Assembly: GCA_017625725.1 (NCBI GenBank)
Contig: JAGAKH010000032.1
Span: 1-39,273 of the forward strand
Reading direction: 5' to 3'
DNA from: Bacteroidales bacterium
GTDB taxonomy: Bacteria > Bacteroidota > Bacteroidia > Bacteroidales > UBA932
Length of the DNA stretch: 39,273 nt
In this document: positions 8,525 through 17,700 of the stretch, piece after piece
Numbering within the stretch: the first letter of the stretch is position 1
Layout of the letters: the number at the start of each line of letters is the position of its first letter
Translations under genes and position numbers: made by a program
Notes under the pieces: model-generated
The model's input: only the letters and a program-made list of their open reading frames with translations
The model's database searches: none
What the model was told of the DNA's origin: nothing

Positions 8525-10234
8525 TCACTTTTTCTGACAACGCACGGCAAATCCGAATGAACGGTAGTTTGTGAAGGCAGGATCGACATAGCCTCCATAA
8601 TTGAAATACATGTAATACCCATCAGTACGGCTTGGAGTTGATGACCAATAATAGCCGTCTACACCTATATATCCGATGGAGCCATCATCGAAATATCTGA
8701 AACCGGAAGCCGGAAACCAGGAAGCCGGGCTCGTACTGGCGAATATGATTCCCTTACTTGATGGATTGAAACCGAACCATCCGGAGAATCCGGCTTTTTT
8801 GAACACGCCATCCGGTCCCCCATCGGGAACTTTATAACCTGGAGGACAAGGATCATATTCAGTCTTAACAGTCCTCCAACGGGTGTCGTCCTGATTGTAC
8901 TGCCAATCTTTTGTTTCAAGATTGTAACCGATGAATACAGTAGGATTCGATACAGCAAATCCGATGGTGCCTGTAATCTTATCGTGCTTTACGGCATCAG
9001 GCCATGCAATCGTTGATTTCGCAGGAATATTGTCGTCAATAACCGACGAATTAAGGAAAGGATCCTTTCTTCCCCACTGATATAGCAGACCCAAAGAACA
9101 TGGATCTCCAAGAATAACAGATGTCGCACCAAGATTTCTGTCCATCAAGGCTTTCGTAGCAAAGTAACAGTCCTTCGGAGTTTCTGTAAACCATATATGC
9201 CATGACCATAATATCCTGCCCTTGGAATCCATAGCAGCAATCACTGCATTGCCGTTCCTATATGGATCAGACGTCTGGAAAGCGATGTAACCGTCCTTAT
9301 AGCAGACGGCACTTATAAGGTCACAACATTCGGGAGCAACGGACGTTCCGAATGACTCCCACAGGATAGTACATGAAGCTATATCACCGATCTGACCGTT
9401 TGTATAGCCTTTCAGAGCCTTGAATTTATAAAGTCCCTTTTCAGGAACGATATATGAGTTTGCACTTTCCCTCAACGAAAGATCAACAGCTGATGTCATG
9501 TCAAGATTCTTCGAAGCGGACGAGTAGCCGTCTTTTGTCGTAAACACTAAAGTCTCTTCGCCATAAACTACGGCATCATGCTGTCTTATAAAAGGCGTCA
9601 GCTTATATTCGGTACCGTTGTTCAGATCTCCTACAGATGCCTGAAAACTGAATTCTCCGACAGAAAGTGCCACCGGACAGTCTTCTGAACCTGAAACGGA
9701 AATACCGAATTCAAGTGAATTCCTGTCAACATCCGACATACCCGTCACAGTTCCGCTGACAACCGCAGACGTACTGCTGATTGACGAGTCATCGACAGAG
9801 AGGGTAACTTTTATGTCATTTGTATTGAATTCCCCCGTTTCACCTGCCAGTTCGGATGACTCAGTAACGACATACACCTGATACCTGTAGGTCGTCGCTA
9901 TTCTTAAACCGTCAATGACAACCGTACATCTGCCTGCATTATTGATTTTAGTGCTCGTGACAGATTCTGCATCTTCTATATCGAGAACAGGGGCATCGGA
10001 ATAATATACTACGACTGTAGCTTCTGATTCCTCCTGACCGGAACTGAGTCCTACGGACACCTTGGCTGTCGTAGCTGTCACACTGACGACCTTAGCTTCA
10101 TCAATGACCGCCTCCCCGGATGGCTTATCAGAAGGCGTCACTGTTTCAATGTCAGAACAGCTGACACCCGCTGCAATGGTAAAGGCTGCGGCACAAATGT
10201 GTTTAAGCACAGAAAAACTATGATTATCTGACAT
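8525..10234 (-). CDS. Lipoprotein with two fibronectin-III-like domains and a C-terminal FISUMP-type domain
   Basis: A 569-residue protein, first gene of the locus 1 operon. A signal with a weaker lipobox (AGVSC, lipid Cys26) is followed by two Fn3-like sandwiches. The first (about 48-135) ends TTYRYQVYVVTESSEL. The second (about 138-232) ends GTEYKLTPFIRQ. The C-terminal half carries the marks of the Fibrobacter major paralogous (FISUMP) domain: MDRNLGATS, LLYQWGRKDPF, YDPCPPGYKVPDGG, DGYYWSSTPS and a closing SFGFAVRCQKK. Such domains occur on secreted Bacteroidota proteins and are thought to have a lectin-like fold, but their role is not established. It is 18 nt from the sialidase-fold gene and divergent from the HTCS. 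I infer a surface adhesin or glycan-binding accessory protein. The domain call is strong and the function open. Confidence 0.8.
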   Translation of the reverse strand: MSDNHSFSVLKHICAAAFTIAAGVSCSDIETVTPSDKPSGEAVIDEAKVVSVTATTAKVSVGLSSGQEESEATVVVYYSDAPVLDIEDAESVTSTKINNAGRCTVVIDGLRIATTYRYQVYVVTESSELAGETGEFNTNDIKVTLSVDDSSISSTSAVVSGTVTGMSDVDRNSLEFGISVSGSEDCPVALSVGEFSFQASVGDLNNGTEYKLTPFIRQHDAVVYGEETLVFTTKDGYSSASKNLDMTSAVDLSLRESANSYIVPEKGLYKFKALKGYTNGQIGDIASCTILWESFGTSVAPECCDLISAVCYKDGYIAFQTSDPYRNGNAVIAAMDSKGRILWSWHIWFTETPKDCYFATKALMDRNLGATSVILGDPCSLGLLYQWGRKDPFLNSSVIDDNIPAKSTIAWPDAVKHDKITGTIGFAVSNPTVFIGYNLETKDWQYNQDDTRWRTVKTEYDPCPPGYKVPDGGPDGVFKKAGFSGWFGFNPSSKGIIFASTSPASWFPASGFRYFDDGSIGYIGVDGYYWSSTPSRTDGYYMYFNYGGYVDPAFTNYRSFGFAVRCQKK

Positions 10235-10287
10235 CAGTATTATTTTTATGGCAATTTACAAAAATTACATATGACAGCGATGAATTA

Positions 10288-10319
10288 TTTAACAATTTGA
10301 ATTGTTTCTTATATATTTG
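10288..10319 (+). promoter_or_regulatory. Candidate Bacteroidota promoter for the HTCS gene
   Basis: A -7 box TATATTTG (10312-10319) matches the Bacteroidota consensus TAnnTTTG exactly. A partial -33 box TTTA (10288-10291) lies 20 nt upstream. Transcription would start near 10325, giving a leader of about 50 nt before the ATG at 10378. The spacer contains the inverted repeat at 10291-10306. No equally good TAnnTTTG box is visible for the divergent operon; its nearest match is the imperfect TAATTTTTG about 25 nt before its start codon. Confidence 0.55.
10291..10306. promoter_or_regulatory. Perfect 7-bp inverted repeat in the divergent HTCS/operon region
   Basis: AACAATT-TG-AATTGTT is a perfect inverted repeat with a 2-nt centre. 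It lies 57 nt upstream of the start codon of the FISUMP gene and inside the spacer of the HTCS promoter. Its place suits an operator through which the HTCS or another dimeric regulator controls one or both directions. AraC-type HTCS output domains often bind direct repeats instead, so the link to this HTCS is only inference. Confidence 0.4.
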
Positions 10320-10377
10320 AACAGAGAATCACATTTTCATTAATCTTATAGGGCTAAATTTGCTAAAATTTCAAGAA

Positions 10378-13300
10378 ATGAGATGGGAGTATCATTATAA
10401 ATATATCCTGCTGCTTGTGATGGCCCTGCTGTTACATTCAGCGAGGCTTTATGCAGATATGGATTTTTTCCGACATCTGACCATTGATGACGGCTTGTCA
10501 CAGAATACAGTATTCTGCATCAAGCAGGATAAACTGGGATTCATGTGGTTCGGCACCAAAGACGGTCTGTGCAGATATGACGGAAAATCGTTCAAGATAT
10601 ATAATAATGATCCGGAGGTTCCTAACAGTATAGGAAGCAATTACATCCATGCCATCCATGAAGACAGGAATGAAGATCTGTGGATAGGGACTGACGTCGG
10701 ACTATATATCTATGACAGAAGAAAGGATATATTCAGACGATTTGACAAGAAGACCAAGGAAGGCAAATCAATAGACAGACTTGTACAATGCATTGTTCCG
10801 GACACTCAAGGAAATATACTTATCGGAGTATACTGGGTCGGAATGTTCAAATATGATCCGGATACGGATGAATTGACTTCGATATCATATACAGATGGTT
10901 CAACGACAGGATTGAGCAGTAACGGTATATGGAACATTCACGCGGACAGCAATAACATCGCATGGATTGCAACTGTAGGTGGCGGTCTCAACAGATACGA
11001 CATGAGGACCGGTGACATTCAGTACTTCTACACACCTGACCGTCTGTCCAACGACATAACGTCAGTAATAGAAATAGACAGCAGAACCCTTCTTCTGGGC
11101 ACAACAACCAGCGGAGTCTGGCGTATGGACAAGCAGACCTTCGAAATGTCGCCATACATGAACGATACTGAAGATGGAATGTATGTCAGATGCATACAGG
11201 TATTTGGCGATAAAGTCTATGTAGGAACAGAAAACGGATTGCATTGCTACAGCAGAAAGACAGGCAGAAAGAGGACATACACTCTTGATTATTCCAACCG
11301 TCACTCCCTGTCCTGCAATGCAGTCTATTCATTATGTGAAGACAGGGATGGAGGTCTATGGATAGGCACTTACTTCGGAGGAGTGAATTACCTTTCACCT
11401 AATACACAGTATTTCTCCCGTTTTTATGCAACAGGTCAGCAGAATTCCTTGAGCGGAAATGTCGTCAGGGAAATTGTAGAGGACAGATCTGGAAATCTCT
11501 GGATAGGCACAGAAGACAACGGACTTAATTATTATGATTCCGCTACCGGTGAATTCAGGAATTATAATCCGGAAAACAGCAGTCTGACATACCACAACAT
11601 CCACGGACTATACCTTGACGACGACACATTATATGTCGGATATTTTCATCACGGGATGGATGTAATTGACCTTAAAGACTTTTCTGTCACCAATTATAAA
11701 GGAGGACATGGAACTGCCGGTACAATCTCCGACAACAATGTATTCTCCATCTGCAAGACAAGGACCGGGGCTATATATGTCGGCACCATATACGGACTGA
11801 ATCTTTTCAATCCCAAGGACGGCACATTCACAATTGTTCCTGAATTGTTCAATGTAAATGTGAACGACATAATGGAAGACAGTCGTGGAATGGTGTGGGT
11901 TGCAAGCAACGACAGAGGTCTTTATTGTCATGTATCAAGTACAGGAGAGTGGACGAACCACCCTATTTCAGACAAGGAATCCGGTTCAGCCAATGTCAGG
12001 ACTACCAGCCTGAATGAAGACAACAAAGGAAATATCTGGATATCAACTGAAGGAGGTGGAGCCATTGTCCATGATCCGTTCAAAGATACCTTCGTAACAT
12101 ACACCACAAATGACGGTCTGCCTAGCAACGTAGTTCACAAAGTGCTCAACGGAAAAAACGGAAGAATGTGGATAAGCACTAACAAAGGTCTGACTGAATT
12201 TGATCCGGAATCGGGTTCATTCTACTCACACACTCACTATAACGGTCTGTTAAGCAACCAGTTCAATTACAAGTCCGGGATTGAGACCTCTGACGGAAAA
12301 CTGTATTTCGGATCGATCGGAGGTCTTATCGGTCTCGACCCTGAGGCTAGTCTGAAGACTCAGCAGATTCCTTCGGTCGTGATTACAAGATTTGATCTTT
12401 TCAACCGCGAAATAAGACCGACGGATGAATCCGGAATCATAGACAGCTCGATTGTGCTCAATCCTGAGATTACACTGACACATAAACAATCATGTTTCAG
12501 TTTTGAGTTTGCAGCCCTTAGTTATGACATGCCGGAATTGAACCAATATGCATATCGTCTCAAGGGACTGGAGGAGGACTGGGTCTATATTGACGGAAAT
12601 CAACGTGTCAATTATCTTAATGTTCCACATGGCAAATATGAATTCCAGGTAAGAGGCAGAAACAGTAACGGAGTATGGAATGAAAACGGAGCTTCTGTAA
12701 AAATCAGGATAAAGCCTCCTTTCCATGCATCTGCTGTCGGGGTCATACTTGAAATACTCATTTGCCTGTTTTTCGCAGGGATTATCGTCTATCTTTGGAA
12801 ACGTAAGGAACATAACAAGCATATTCTTCTTGTAAACAAGATAAAGGAAGAGGAAGAAATCGCCATGCACAAGGCCAGACTGGCATTTTTCGTGAACATG
12901 ACGCATGAAATCAAGACACCTCTTTCATTGATCACCGCTCCTTTCGAACAGTTGGAATCCATGCATATCGAGAATGATGACATTGCTGAGAATATGGTAA
13001 TAATAGGAAGCAATATCAGACGTCTCGTCAACCTGACTAATGAAATCCTGGATTTCTCCAAATTGGAAAAGTCCGGATTTGAAGTGCACATGCACACAAC
13101 AGATGTCAATGAACTGTTTCTACAATGTCTTCGTAGCTATAAAAGAATAATAGAAGACAGATCATTGTCATTAAGCGTCGGTTTTCCTGAGAAGCATCTG
13201 GTTACAGCTCTTGATCCTGAAATAATGATCAAGATGCTGACCAACCTCCTGAACAATGCTGTCAAATTCGCGAGACAGTCCATTTCCATTACCTTGACCG

Positions 13301-14361
13301 ATGACACCCCGGAAGAAGGATGGCTGTCTGTCGTTGTATCCAATGATGGAAGGGCTATAGACAATGATAATATTGAGAAGATCTTTGATCCGTTCTTCCA
13401 GGAAAAGAATGAAGGGTATGAATCAGGATTCGGGATCGGTCTCTCTCTGGTCCGGCAGCTGGCTGAACTACATGGCGGCAGAATCTATTTAAACCGCAAT
13501 AACGATGACGGAGTAAGCTTCTGCATTGAGATTCCTAAGACAGACATCACTGTCGGTGAAGAATCAATCTCAGATATAAAAAATTATGATTCAGAGGATT
13601 CTGAGAAGAAGACAATAGTCATAGCCGATGACGAGAGTCAGATGCTGTCATTCATATGCAGCTCATTACGTAAGCATTATAACATCATAGCCTGCTCCAA
13701 CGGCGAAGAAGTTCTGGATGTACTCAAGAACAAAGAGGTAAATCTGATAGTGGCTGACTTGAGAATGCCGAAGATGGATGGCATTGAACTATGCAGGTCA
13801 ATAAAGAGTGATTTCAATTTCAGTCATATCCCTGTTATCATTCTGACGGCACAGGACGACACGGCCACAATAGTCAAGGCAATGGAAGCCGGAGTGGACA
13901 ATTTCTTGAGCAAGCCTTTCTCTATGAACCAACTGGAAGCTACAGTCAAGAATCTTTTGTCCAAAACACTACAGATGCAGAAGACGTTCAGTAAAGATCC
14001 CGGGACACCTACTGACGAAGTTCTGATGGATTATGTCGATGAAAACTTCATAAACAAGATAACAGATGTGATACTGAATCACAAGGATGATTCAGATAAT
14101 TCGATCGATCATCTGGCTGCAGCAATGAACATCAGCCGCTCAAGCCTGTATAGAAAAATAAAGAGCATGTCATCATTGTCACCGAATGAATTCATCAGAC
14201 TGTGCCGACTCAGACATGCTGCAAAACTTTTGGATGAAGGAGAATACCGAATCAGTGAAATCTGCTACCTTGTCGGATTCAATTCCCCGTCATATTTCAC
14301 AAAATGCTTCCAGCAACAGTTCAATATGACTCCGAAAGAATACAAGAAACGTAAAAGATAA
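10378..14361 (+). CDS. Hybrid two-component system sensor/regulator (HTCS) of locus 1
   Basis: About 1327 residues from ATG 10378. An upstream in-frame TTG at 10360 is possible but would only lengthen the signal peptide. Order: signal peptide; two seven-bladed Reg_prop propellers with repeated FGTKDG/WIGTDxG motifs; a Y_Y_Y domain near 700-780; one membrane segment (about 785-807). Then come HisKA with NMTHEIKTPLS (phospho-acceptor His843), HATPase_c (LTNLLNNAVKFA, FDPFF, GFGIGLSLV), a receiver domain (ADDES, Asp1127 in VADLRMPK, SKPF) and a C-terminal AraC-type HTH (ISRSSLYRKIK, ICYLVGFNSPSYFTKCF). HTCS proteins sense an oligosaccharide in the periplasm and activate the adjacent SusCD operon. 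Divergence from the FISUMP-to-BACON operon points to that operon as target. All key residues are present, so it should be functional. Confidence 0.96.
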   Translation: MRWEYHYKYILLLVMALLLHSARLYADMDFFRHLTIDDGLSQNTVFCIKQDKLGFMWFGTKDGLCRYDGKSFKIYNNDPEVPNSIGSNYIHAIHEDRNEDLWIGTDVGLYIYDRRKDIFRRFDKKTKEGKSIDRLVQCIVPDTQGNILIGVYWVGMFKYDPDTDELTSISYTDGSTTGLSSNGIWNIHADSNNIAWIATVGGGLNRYDMRTGDIQYFYTPDRLSNDITSVIEIDSRTLLLGTTTSGVWRMDKQTFEMSPYMNDTEDGMYVRCIQVFGDKVYVGTENGLHCYSRKTGRKRTYTLDYSNRHSLSCNAVYSLCEDRDGGLWIGTYFGGVNYLSPNTQYFSRFYATGQQNSLSGNVVREIVEDRSGNLWIGTEDNGLNYYDSATGEFRNYNPENSSLTYHNIHGLYLDDDTLYVGYFHHGMDVIDLKDFSVTNYKGGHGTAGTISDNNVFSICKTRTGAIYVGTIYGLNLFNPKDGTFTIVPELFNVNVNDIMEDSRGMVWVASNDRGLYCHVSSTGEWTNHPISDKESGSANVRTTSLNEDNKGNIWISTEGGGAIVHDPFKDTFVTYTTNDGLPSNVVHKVLNGKNGRMWISTNKGLTEFDPESGSFYSHTHYNGLLSNQFNYKSGIETSDGKLYFGSIGGLIGLDPEASLKTQQIPSVVITRFDLFNREIRPTDESGIIDSSIVLNPEITLTHKQSCFSFEFAALSYDMPELNQYAYRLKGLEEDWVYIDGNQRVNYLNVPHGKYEFQVRGRNSNGVWNENGASVKIRIKPPFHASAVGVILEILICLFFAGIIVYLWKRKEHNKHILLVNKIKEEEEIAMHKARLAFFVNMTHEIKTPLSLITAPFEQLESMHIENDDIAENMVIIGSNIRRLVNLTNEILDFSKLEKSGFEVHMHTTDVNELFLQCLRSYKRIIEDRSLSLSVGFPEKHLVTALDPEIMIKMLTNLLNNAVKFARQSISITLTDDTPEEGWLSVVVSNDGRAIDNDNIEKIFDPFFQEKNEGYESGFGIGLSLVRQLAELHGGRIYLNRNNDDGVSFCIEIPKTDITVGEESISDIKNYDSEDSEKKTIVIADDESQMLSFICSSLRKHYNIIACSNGEEVLDVLKNKEVNLIVADLRMPKMDGIELCRSIKSDFNFSHIPVIILTAQDDTATIVKAMEAGVDNFLSKPFSMNQLEATVKNLLSKTLQMQKTFSKDPGTPTDEVLMDYVDENFINKITDVILNHKDDSDNSIDHLAAAMNISRSSLYRKIKSMSSLSPNEFIRLCRLRHAAKLLDEGEYRISEICYLVGFNSPSYFTKCFQQQFNMTPKEYKKRKR

Positions 14362-14369
14362 AGGAAAGA

Positions 14370-14828
14370 CTATTCTTCCTCCTTGTCGTAAGGTATGGAA
14401 TCAACTCGTACAAACTTGCGGATTTCGCTGTCATCCTTTTCATCGGTCCACTTCATGGAATCAGGAGTGAGCCTGACTATATAGTTACTGTTCCAGTCTC
14501 CGAAACCGAAATCATAGTTGCCGCGAAGAACAGCAAACTCATTCGTAATGATATTGAAAGAACCCGATTTATAGGATGGAACTGCGGAATAACTGTCGAA
14601 ATTTGTCCATTGTTCGAATGTCTTGTCATTACGTACAAACTTGATATAGAAAAAAGTGCTGTCCGCAAGCGGTTTCCCGTTAATTTCAACCATCTTCCAG
14701 TTGCCGGAGATATTATGGGCAGTCACCGGAAGCAGATCTTCGTCGATACTTATACCCTTGTCACATGACGATGAAAACAAAGCCACGATTACAACCGCAA
14801 GTAGCGGAATCTTTCCAAAAATGTTCAT
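14370..14828 (-). CDS. Small lipocalin-like lipoprotein
   Basis: A 152-residue lipoprotein with lipid Cys22 (FSSSC). The mature part opens with ISGNWKMVEINGKPL, the Gly-x-Trp motif typical of lipocalin-like beta-barrel families of Bacteroidota, followed by alternating strands (FFYIKFVRNDKTF, SGSFNI, YIVRLTPDSMKWTD). The last two dozen residues are charged. It begins 3 nt after the DUF1573 gene and is the last gene of locus 3, ending 8 nt from the convergent HTCS stop codon. The role is unknown. Lipocalin-like folds bind small hydrophobic ligands or serve as enzyme inhibitors, but neither can be claimed here. Confidence 0.7.
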   Translation of the reverse strand: MNIFGKIPLLAVVIVALFSSSCDKGISIDEDLLPVTAHNISGNWKMVEINGKPLADSTFFYIKFVRNDKTFEQWTNFDSYSAVPSYKSGSFNIITNEFAVLRGNYDFGFGDWNSNYIVRLTPDSMKWTDEKDDSEIRKFVRVDSIPYDKEEE

Positions 14829-14831
14829 ATC

Positions 14832-15611
14832 CTATTTATTATCTATTCTTACTTTTATTGACGATTTGCTTGGAGGTACGCCTAAACCCTTTATAAACAC
14901 AGTCAGATCACGTTGCCTGACCGTCTTTCCTTCTGACGAAGGATTGTAGCCCAATACTATCTGTCCCTCACTACCAGGCAGAAGGATTTCTGGTTCTGCC
15001 TTGAACTCAAGACACGGAGGAAGCATCATGGCTTCGAGTTTCAAAGGATGCTCTCCCAAATTGACGACAGGAAGCTTCTCCATTCCCGGCATCCCTTCGG
15101 TAAAAGCGACCGAATCACGTCTCATCCTCAACACTCCTTTCTGGATCGGATAAGGTTTCGACATATCCTTTCCATTCTTGACCTCTATGCTCAGCCGAAG
15201 CACAGCAGAGGGTCTAACATTATCTTCTGTATATACGAAAACCTTTCTCTCAAACTTACCAGGATGTCCTTTTGGCTTATATTCAAGACTGATTACAGCA
15301 TCTTCGCCCGGTGCTACCCTCGCTTTGTCAATAGTCGCTTCCGCACATGTACAGGTCGACACAAGCCTTTTTACATTCAGTTCTGTCCTACCGATATTTA
15401 CAAATTCAAACCTATAAAAGACCGGAGGATCATCTTCAGAAATGGCAGAGGCCTTTATATGTTTCTCATCAAATCTGAAAGATGCGGAATCATCTGCCAA
15501 TCTGGGGCTGCTGACCTCTTCCACCTTATCCCTGGGTATGATCCGTATCTGAGCATCAGCCACAGAGGCAAGAAGAAAAAATGTCGACAAAGCGATGAAT
15601 ACACTCCTCAT
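14832..15611 (-). CDS. DUF1573-family exported protein
   Basis: About 259 residues from the ATG at 15611. An in-frame ATG ten codons earlier would overlap the protease gene and put polar residues before the signal, so I prefer the later start. The signal peptide ends near VADA. The core (about 55-140) reads PVFYRFEFVNIGRTELNVKR, then VSTCTCAEATIDKARVAPGE and SLEYKPKGHPGKFERKVFVYTED. This is the diagnostic DUF1573 pattern of an ASH/Ig-like strand set with a Cys-x-Cys and a Pro-Gly-turn. A second Ig-like half follows (about 160-255). DUF1573 proteins are widespread in Bacteroidota and mostly uncharacterised. It starts 4 nt after the protease stop, so the two are probably translated together. 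A structural or chaperone role beside the protease is inference. Confidence 0.85.
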   Translation of the reverse strand: MRSVFIALSTFFLLASVADAQIRIIPRDKVEEVSSPRLADDSASFRFDEKHIKASAISEDDPPVFYRFEFVNIGRTELNVKRLVSTCTCAEATIDKARVAPGEDAVISLEYKPKGHPGKFERKVFVYTEDNVRPSAVLRLSIEVKNGKDMSKPYPIQKGVLRMRRDSVAFTEGMPGMEKLPVVNLGEHPLKLEAMMLPPCLEFKAEPEILLPGSEGQIVLGYNPSSEGKTVRQRDLTVFIKGLGVPPSKSSIKVRIDNK

Positions 15612-15615
15612 TATA

Positions 15616-17691
15616 CTATAGCCATGAATCTGTATGGGCATTCTTTCTTACAGTAATCACAAAATCCTGAGAAACACCGGAGGCCTTGATGACAGCCTTG
15701 GTCTGAGCTGTATTCTCCCCTGCCTCAAACACCAGTCTTCCCTTATCATCCTTTGTACATGTTGCGACTGATGTATCCTCAATCGTCACTGTAAATTCCA
15801 TATTCTCACCTCCTGCAAAATATATTGCAGGATCAACAACCACTTTAGAACCAGAATTGATATAAATATTCGGGAATGTCATTGCTGTACCGCTTCCGTC
15901 TATCTCCTCCAACAGGCGGGATGCATTGACCAGCCCATATCCCATCTTCCCTTTAAAATTCGAAAGATCAAGCTGCATGAAAGGAGATGAACCGCCAAGA
16001 TCGAAAATATATCTCTTATAAAGCTTTTCTCCTGTCATGTAACTGTCAATATCCACGGCAGAGCGATTCATGAGTTCCACAAAGTCCTCGGCCTTGAAAT
16101 GTTTTCTCTGCTGAGCTGCATATGAAAGTCCAAGGGCAAGTACACCGGAAACATGAGGGCATGCCATGGAAGTACCTTCCATATATCCATATCCGGTCTC
16201 ACTGACATGATATGGCAGACATGAAAGGATGCATCCAGCTTCACCTATGGTCATTTCATCATAGTTTCCGTATTCATAATAATAATCCTGATCACCACCT
16301 GGAGCACTGATTGTCGTTCCCGTGCCATAATTAGTATATACAGCAGGTGTATAATCTGCTGCAACGGCAGCAACAGCGACAAAACCGGGATAAGCACCAG
16401 GATAACTTGCGGCAGCAGCTGATTCATTACCACCTGCAAAGACAGCGATTCCGCCATCAACTACGCCGCTTGGAGAGCCGGCATAATTCACAAAATACTC
16501 CAATGCATTCTTTTCCAGCACATTATACATCTCATATTCTTCATCATCTGCATACTGAGGTGTCCATTCAAATGGATTTGCTGCTCCAGAGATATAACCC
16601 CAACTGCACTGCAGTATCACAGCACCATTATCAGCAGCATACTTGATTGCACGAACTTCTTCAAGAAGGGTACCGGCATATGCTCCGGAAAATATCTGAC
16701 AGGACATGACCTTGACACCTGGAATTCCTGCAGCCGCATCACCACCAGCAATAGATGATATACCCAGACCATTATTATTGACAGCGGTAATGACTCCAGC
16801 CACATGAGTTCCGTGACCGGAATCATATACATTGTCAACAGATATCACACCACTGTCATTGATAAAATTATAACCATGTCTATCTCCCTTGTATCCGTTC
16901 CCGTCATTATCTTCCTTTGAATGCCAGTCAGGTTCACCTTCATTGACCCATATATTGTCCTTCAGGTCAGGATGTTCCACAAATATTCCTTCATCCAGCA
17001 CGGCAACGATAATGGAAGGTTCTCCCATACTCTTCTTCCATGCATCCTCGCACCCGACGTCAGCTCCTGCAATGAACTTTACATCTCCTCCCGGTACATT
17101 AAGATCACCGGTGTTGACAAGATTCCACTGATTGTTCAAGAGAGGATCATCAAAACCCACAAAACTCTGCTTACGGGTAATCATGGCGTTCAATGCACCT
17201 TTTGTCAAAGGCCTGGCCTTGCCTTCTGCTGCCTTCTTGAGAGTCCTGTTATACTCCACACGGCTGACTTCACCTAGTCTTGAAAGATTCTGAGCCACTT
17301 CCTGAACCGGATGTTCCTCTCCGAATCTGACGATATACCATAAATGCAGCCCCTCCATCCTGAGATTACTCTCAGAACGCTTATCCACAGGGAATACACG
17401 CTCTATCTGATAACCATCGACCAGATCAAGTATCTCGTCTACGCTGAGGATACCGGAACGCTGTGCAGGAATACTCTTTCCACTCCTTGTAATGCACGCT
17501 TCTTCAAGAATCTGTGCCACATGAGGCTCAAAACGAACGAAAAGCTGTCCGGACACCACATCCGACGAGACATACTCAAGGTTGGTATCTGCAACAGGAG
17601 CATTATCCCGCAGGCACGGATCATCTGCACAAGACAGTGCCAAAACTGCTGCCAAGGATACAAAAAATACATTTAAATATCTGATAATCAT
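15616..17691 (-). CDS. Subtilisin-family (S8) serine protease, lipoprotein
   Basis: A 691-residue lipoprotein with lipid Cys21 (LALSC). Residues about 45-155 resemble the N-terminal propeptide-like domain of fervidolysin-type subtilases (SGQLFVRF, WYIVRFGEEHP, VSRVEYNRT). The catalytic domain spans about 180-600 with the full triad: Asp233 (VAVLDEG), His293 (SGHGTHVAGV) and Ser508 (GTSMACPHVSG), plus the oxyanion Asn422 (FAGGNES). A short Ig/BACON-like tail (about 605-685) follows. The triad is intact, so it should be active once matured. It would act on the cell surface or in the periplasm on protein substrates. It is the only recognisable enzyme of locus 3, 9 nt downstream of the BACON-LRR gene and directly followed by DUF1573. 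The substrate cannot be read from sequence. Confidence 0.93.
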   Translation of the reverse strand: MIIRYLNVFFVSLAAVLALSCADDPCLRDNAPVADTNLEYVSSDVVSGQLFVRFEPHVAQILEEACITRSGKSIPAQRSGILSVDEILDLVDGYQIERVFPVDKRSESNLRMEGLHLWYIVRFGEEHPVQEVAQNLSRLGEVSRVEYNRTLKKAAEGKARPLTKGALNAMITRKQSFVGFDDPLLNNQWNLVNTGDLNVPGGDVKFIAGADVGCEDAWKKSMGEPSIIVAVLDEGIFVEHPDLKDNIWVNEGEPDWHSKEDNDGNGYKGDRHGYNFINDSGVISVDNVYDSGHGTHVAGVITAVNNNGLGISSIAGGDAAAGIPGVKVMSCQIFSGAYAGTLLEEVRAIKYAADNGAVILQCSWGYISGAANPFEWTPQYADDEEYEMYNVLEKNALEYFVNYAGSPSGVVDGGIAVFAGGNESAAAASYPGAYPGFVAVAAVAADYTPAVYTNYGTGTTISAPGGDQDYYYEYGNYDEMTIGEAGCILSCLPYHVSETGYGYMEGTSMACPHVSGVLALGLSYAAQQRKHFKAEDFVELMNRSAVDIDSYMTGEKLYKRYIFDLGGSSPFMQLDLSNFKGKMGYGLVNASRLLEEIDGSGTAMTFPNIYINSGSKVVVDPAIYFAGGENMEFTVTIEDTSVATCTKDDKGRLVFEAGENTAQTKAVIKASGVSQDFVITVRKNAHTDSWL

Positions 17692-17700
17692 ATCTTTCGT

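Noticed and set aside
10360-10377. TTG start for the HTCS, six codons upstream of the ATG
   Set aside because: ATG 10378 directly precedes the charged-then-hydrophobic signal peptide; the extra residues add nothing typical. It cannot be fully excluded.
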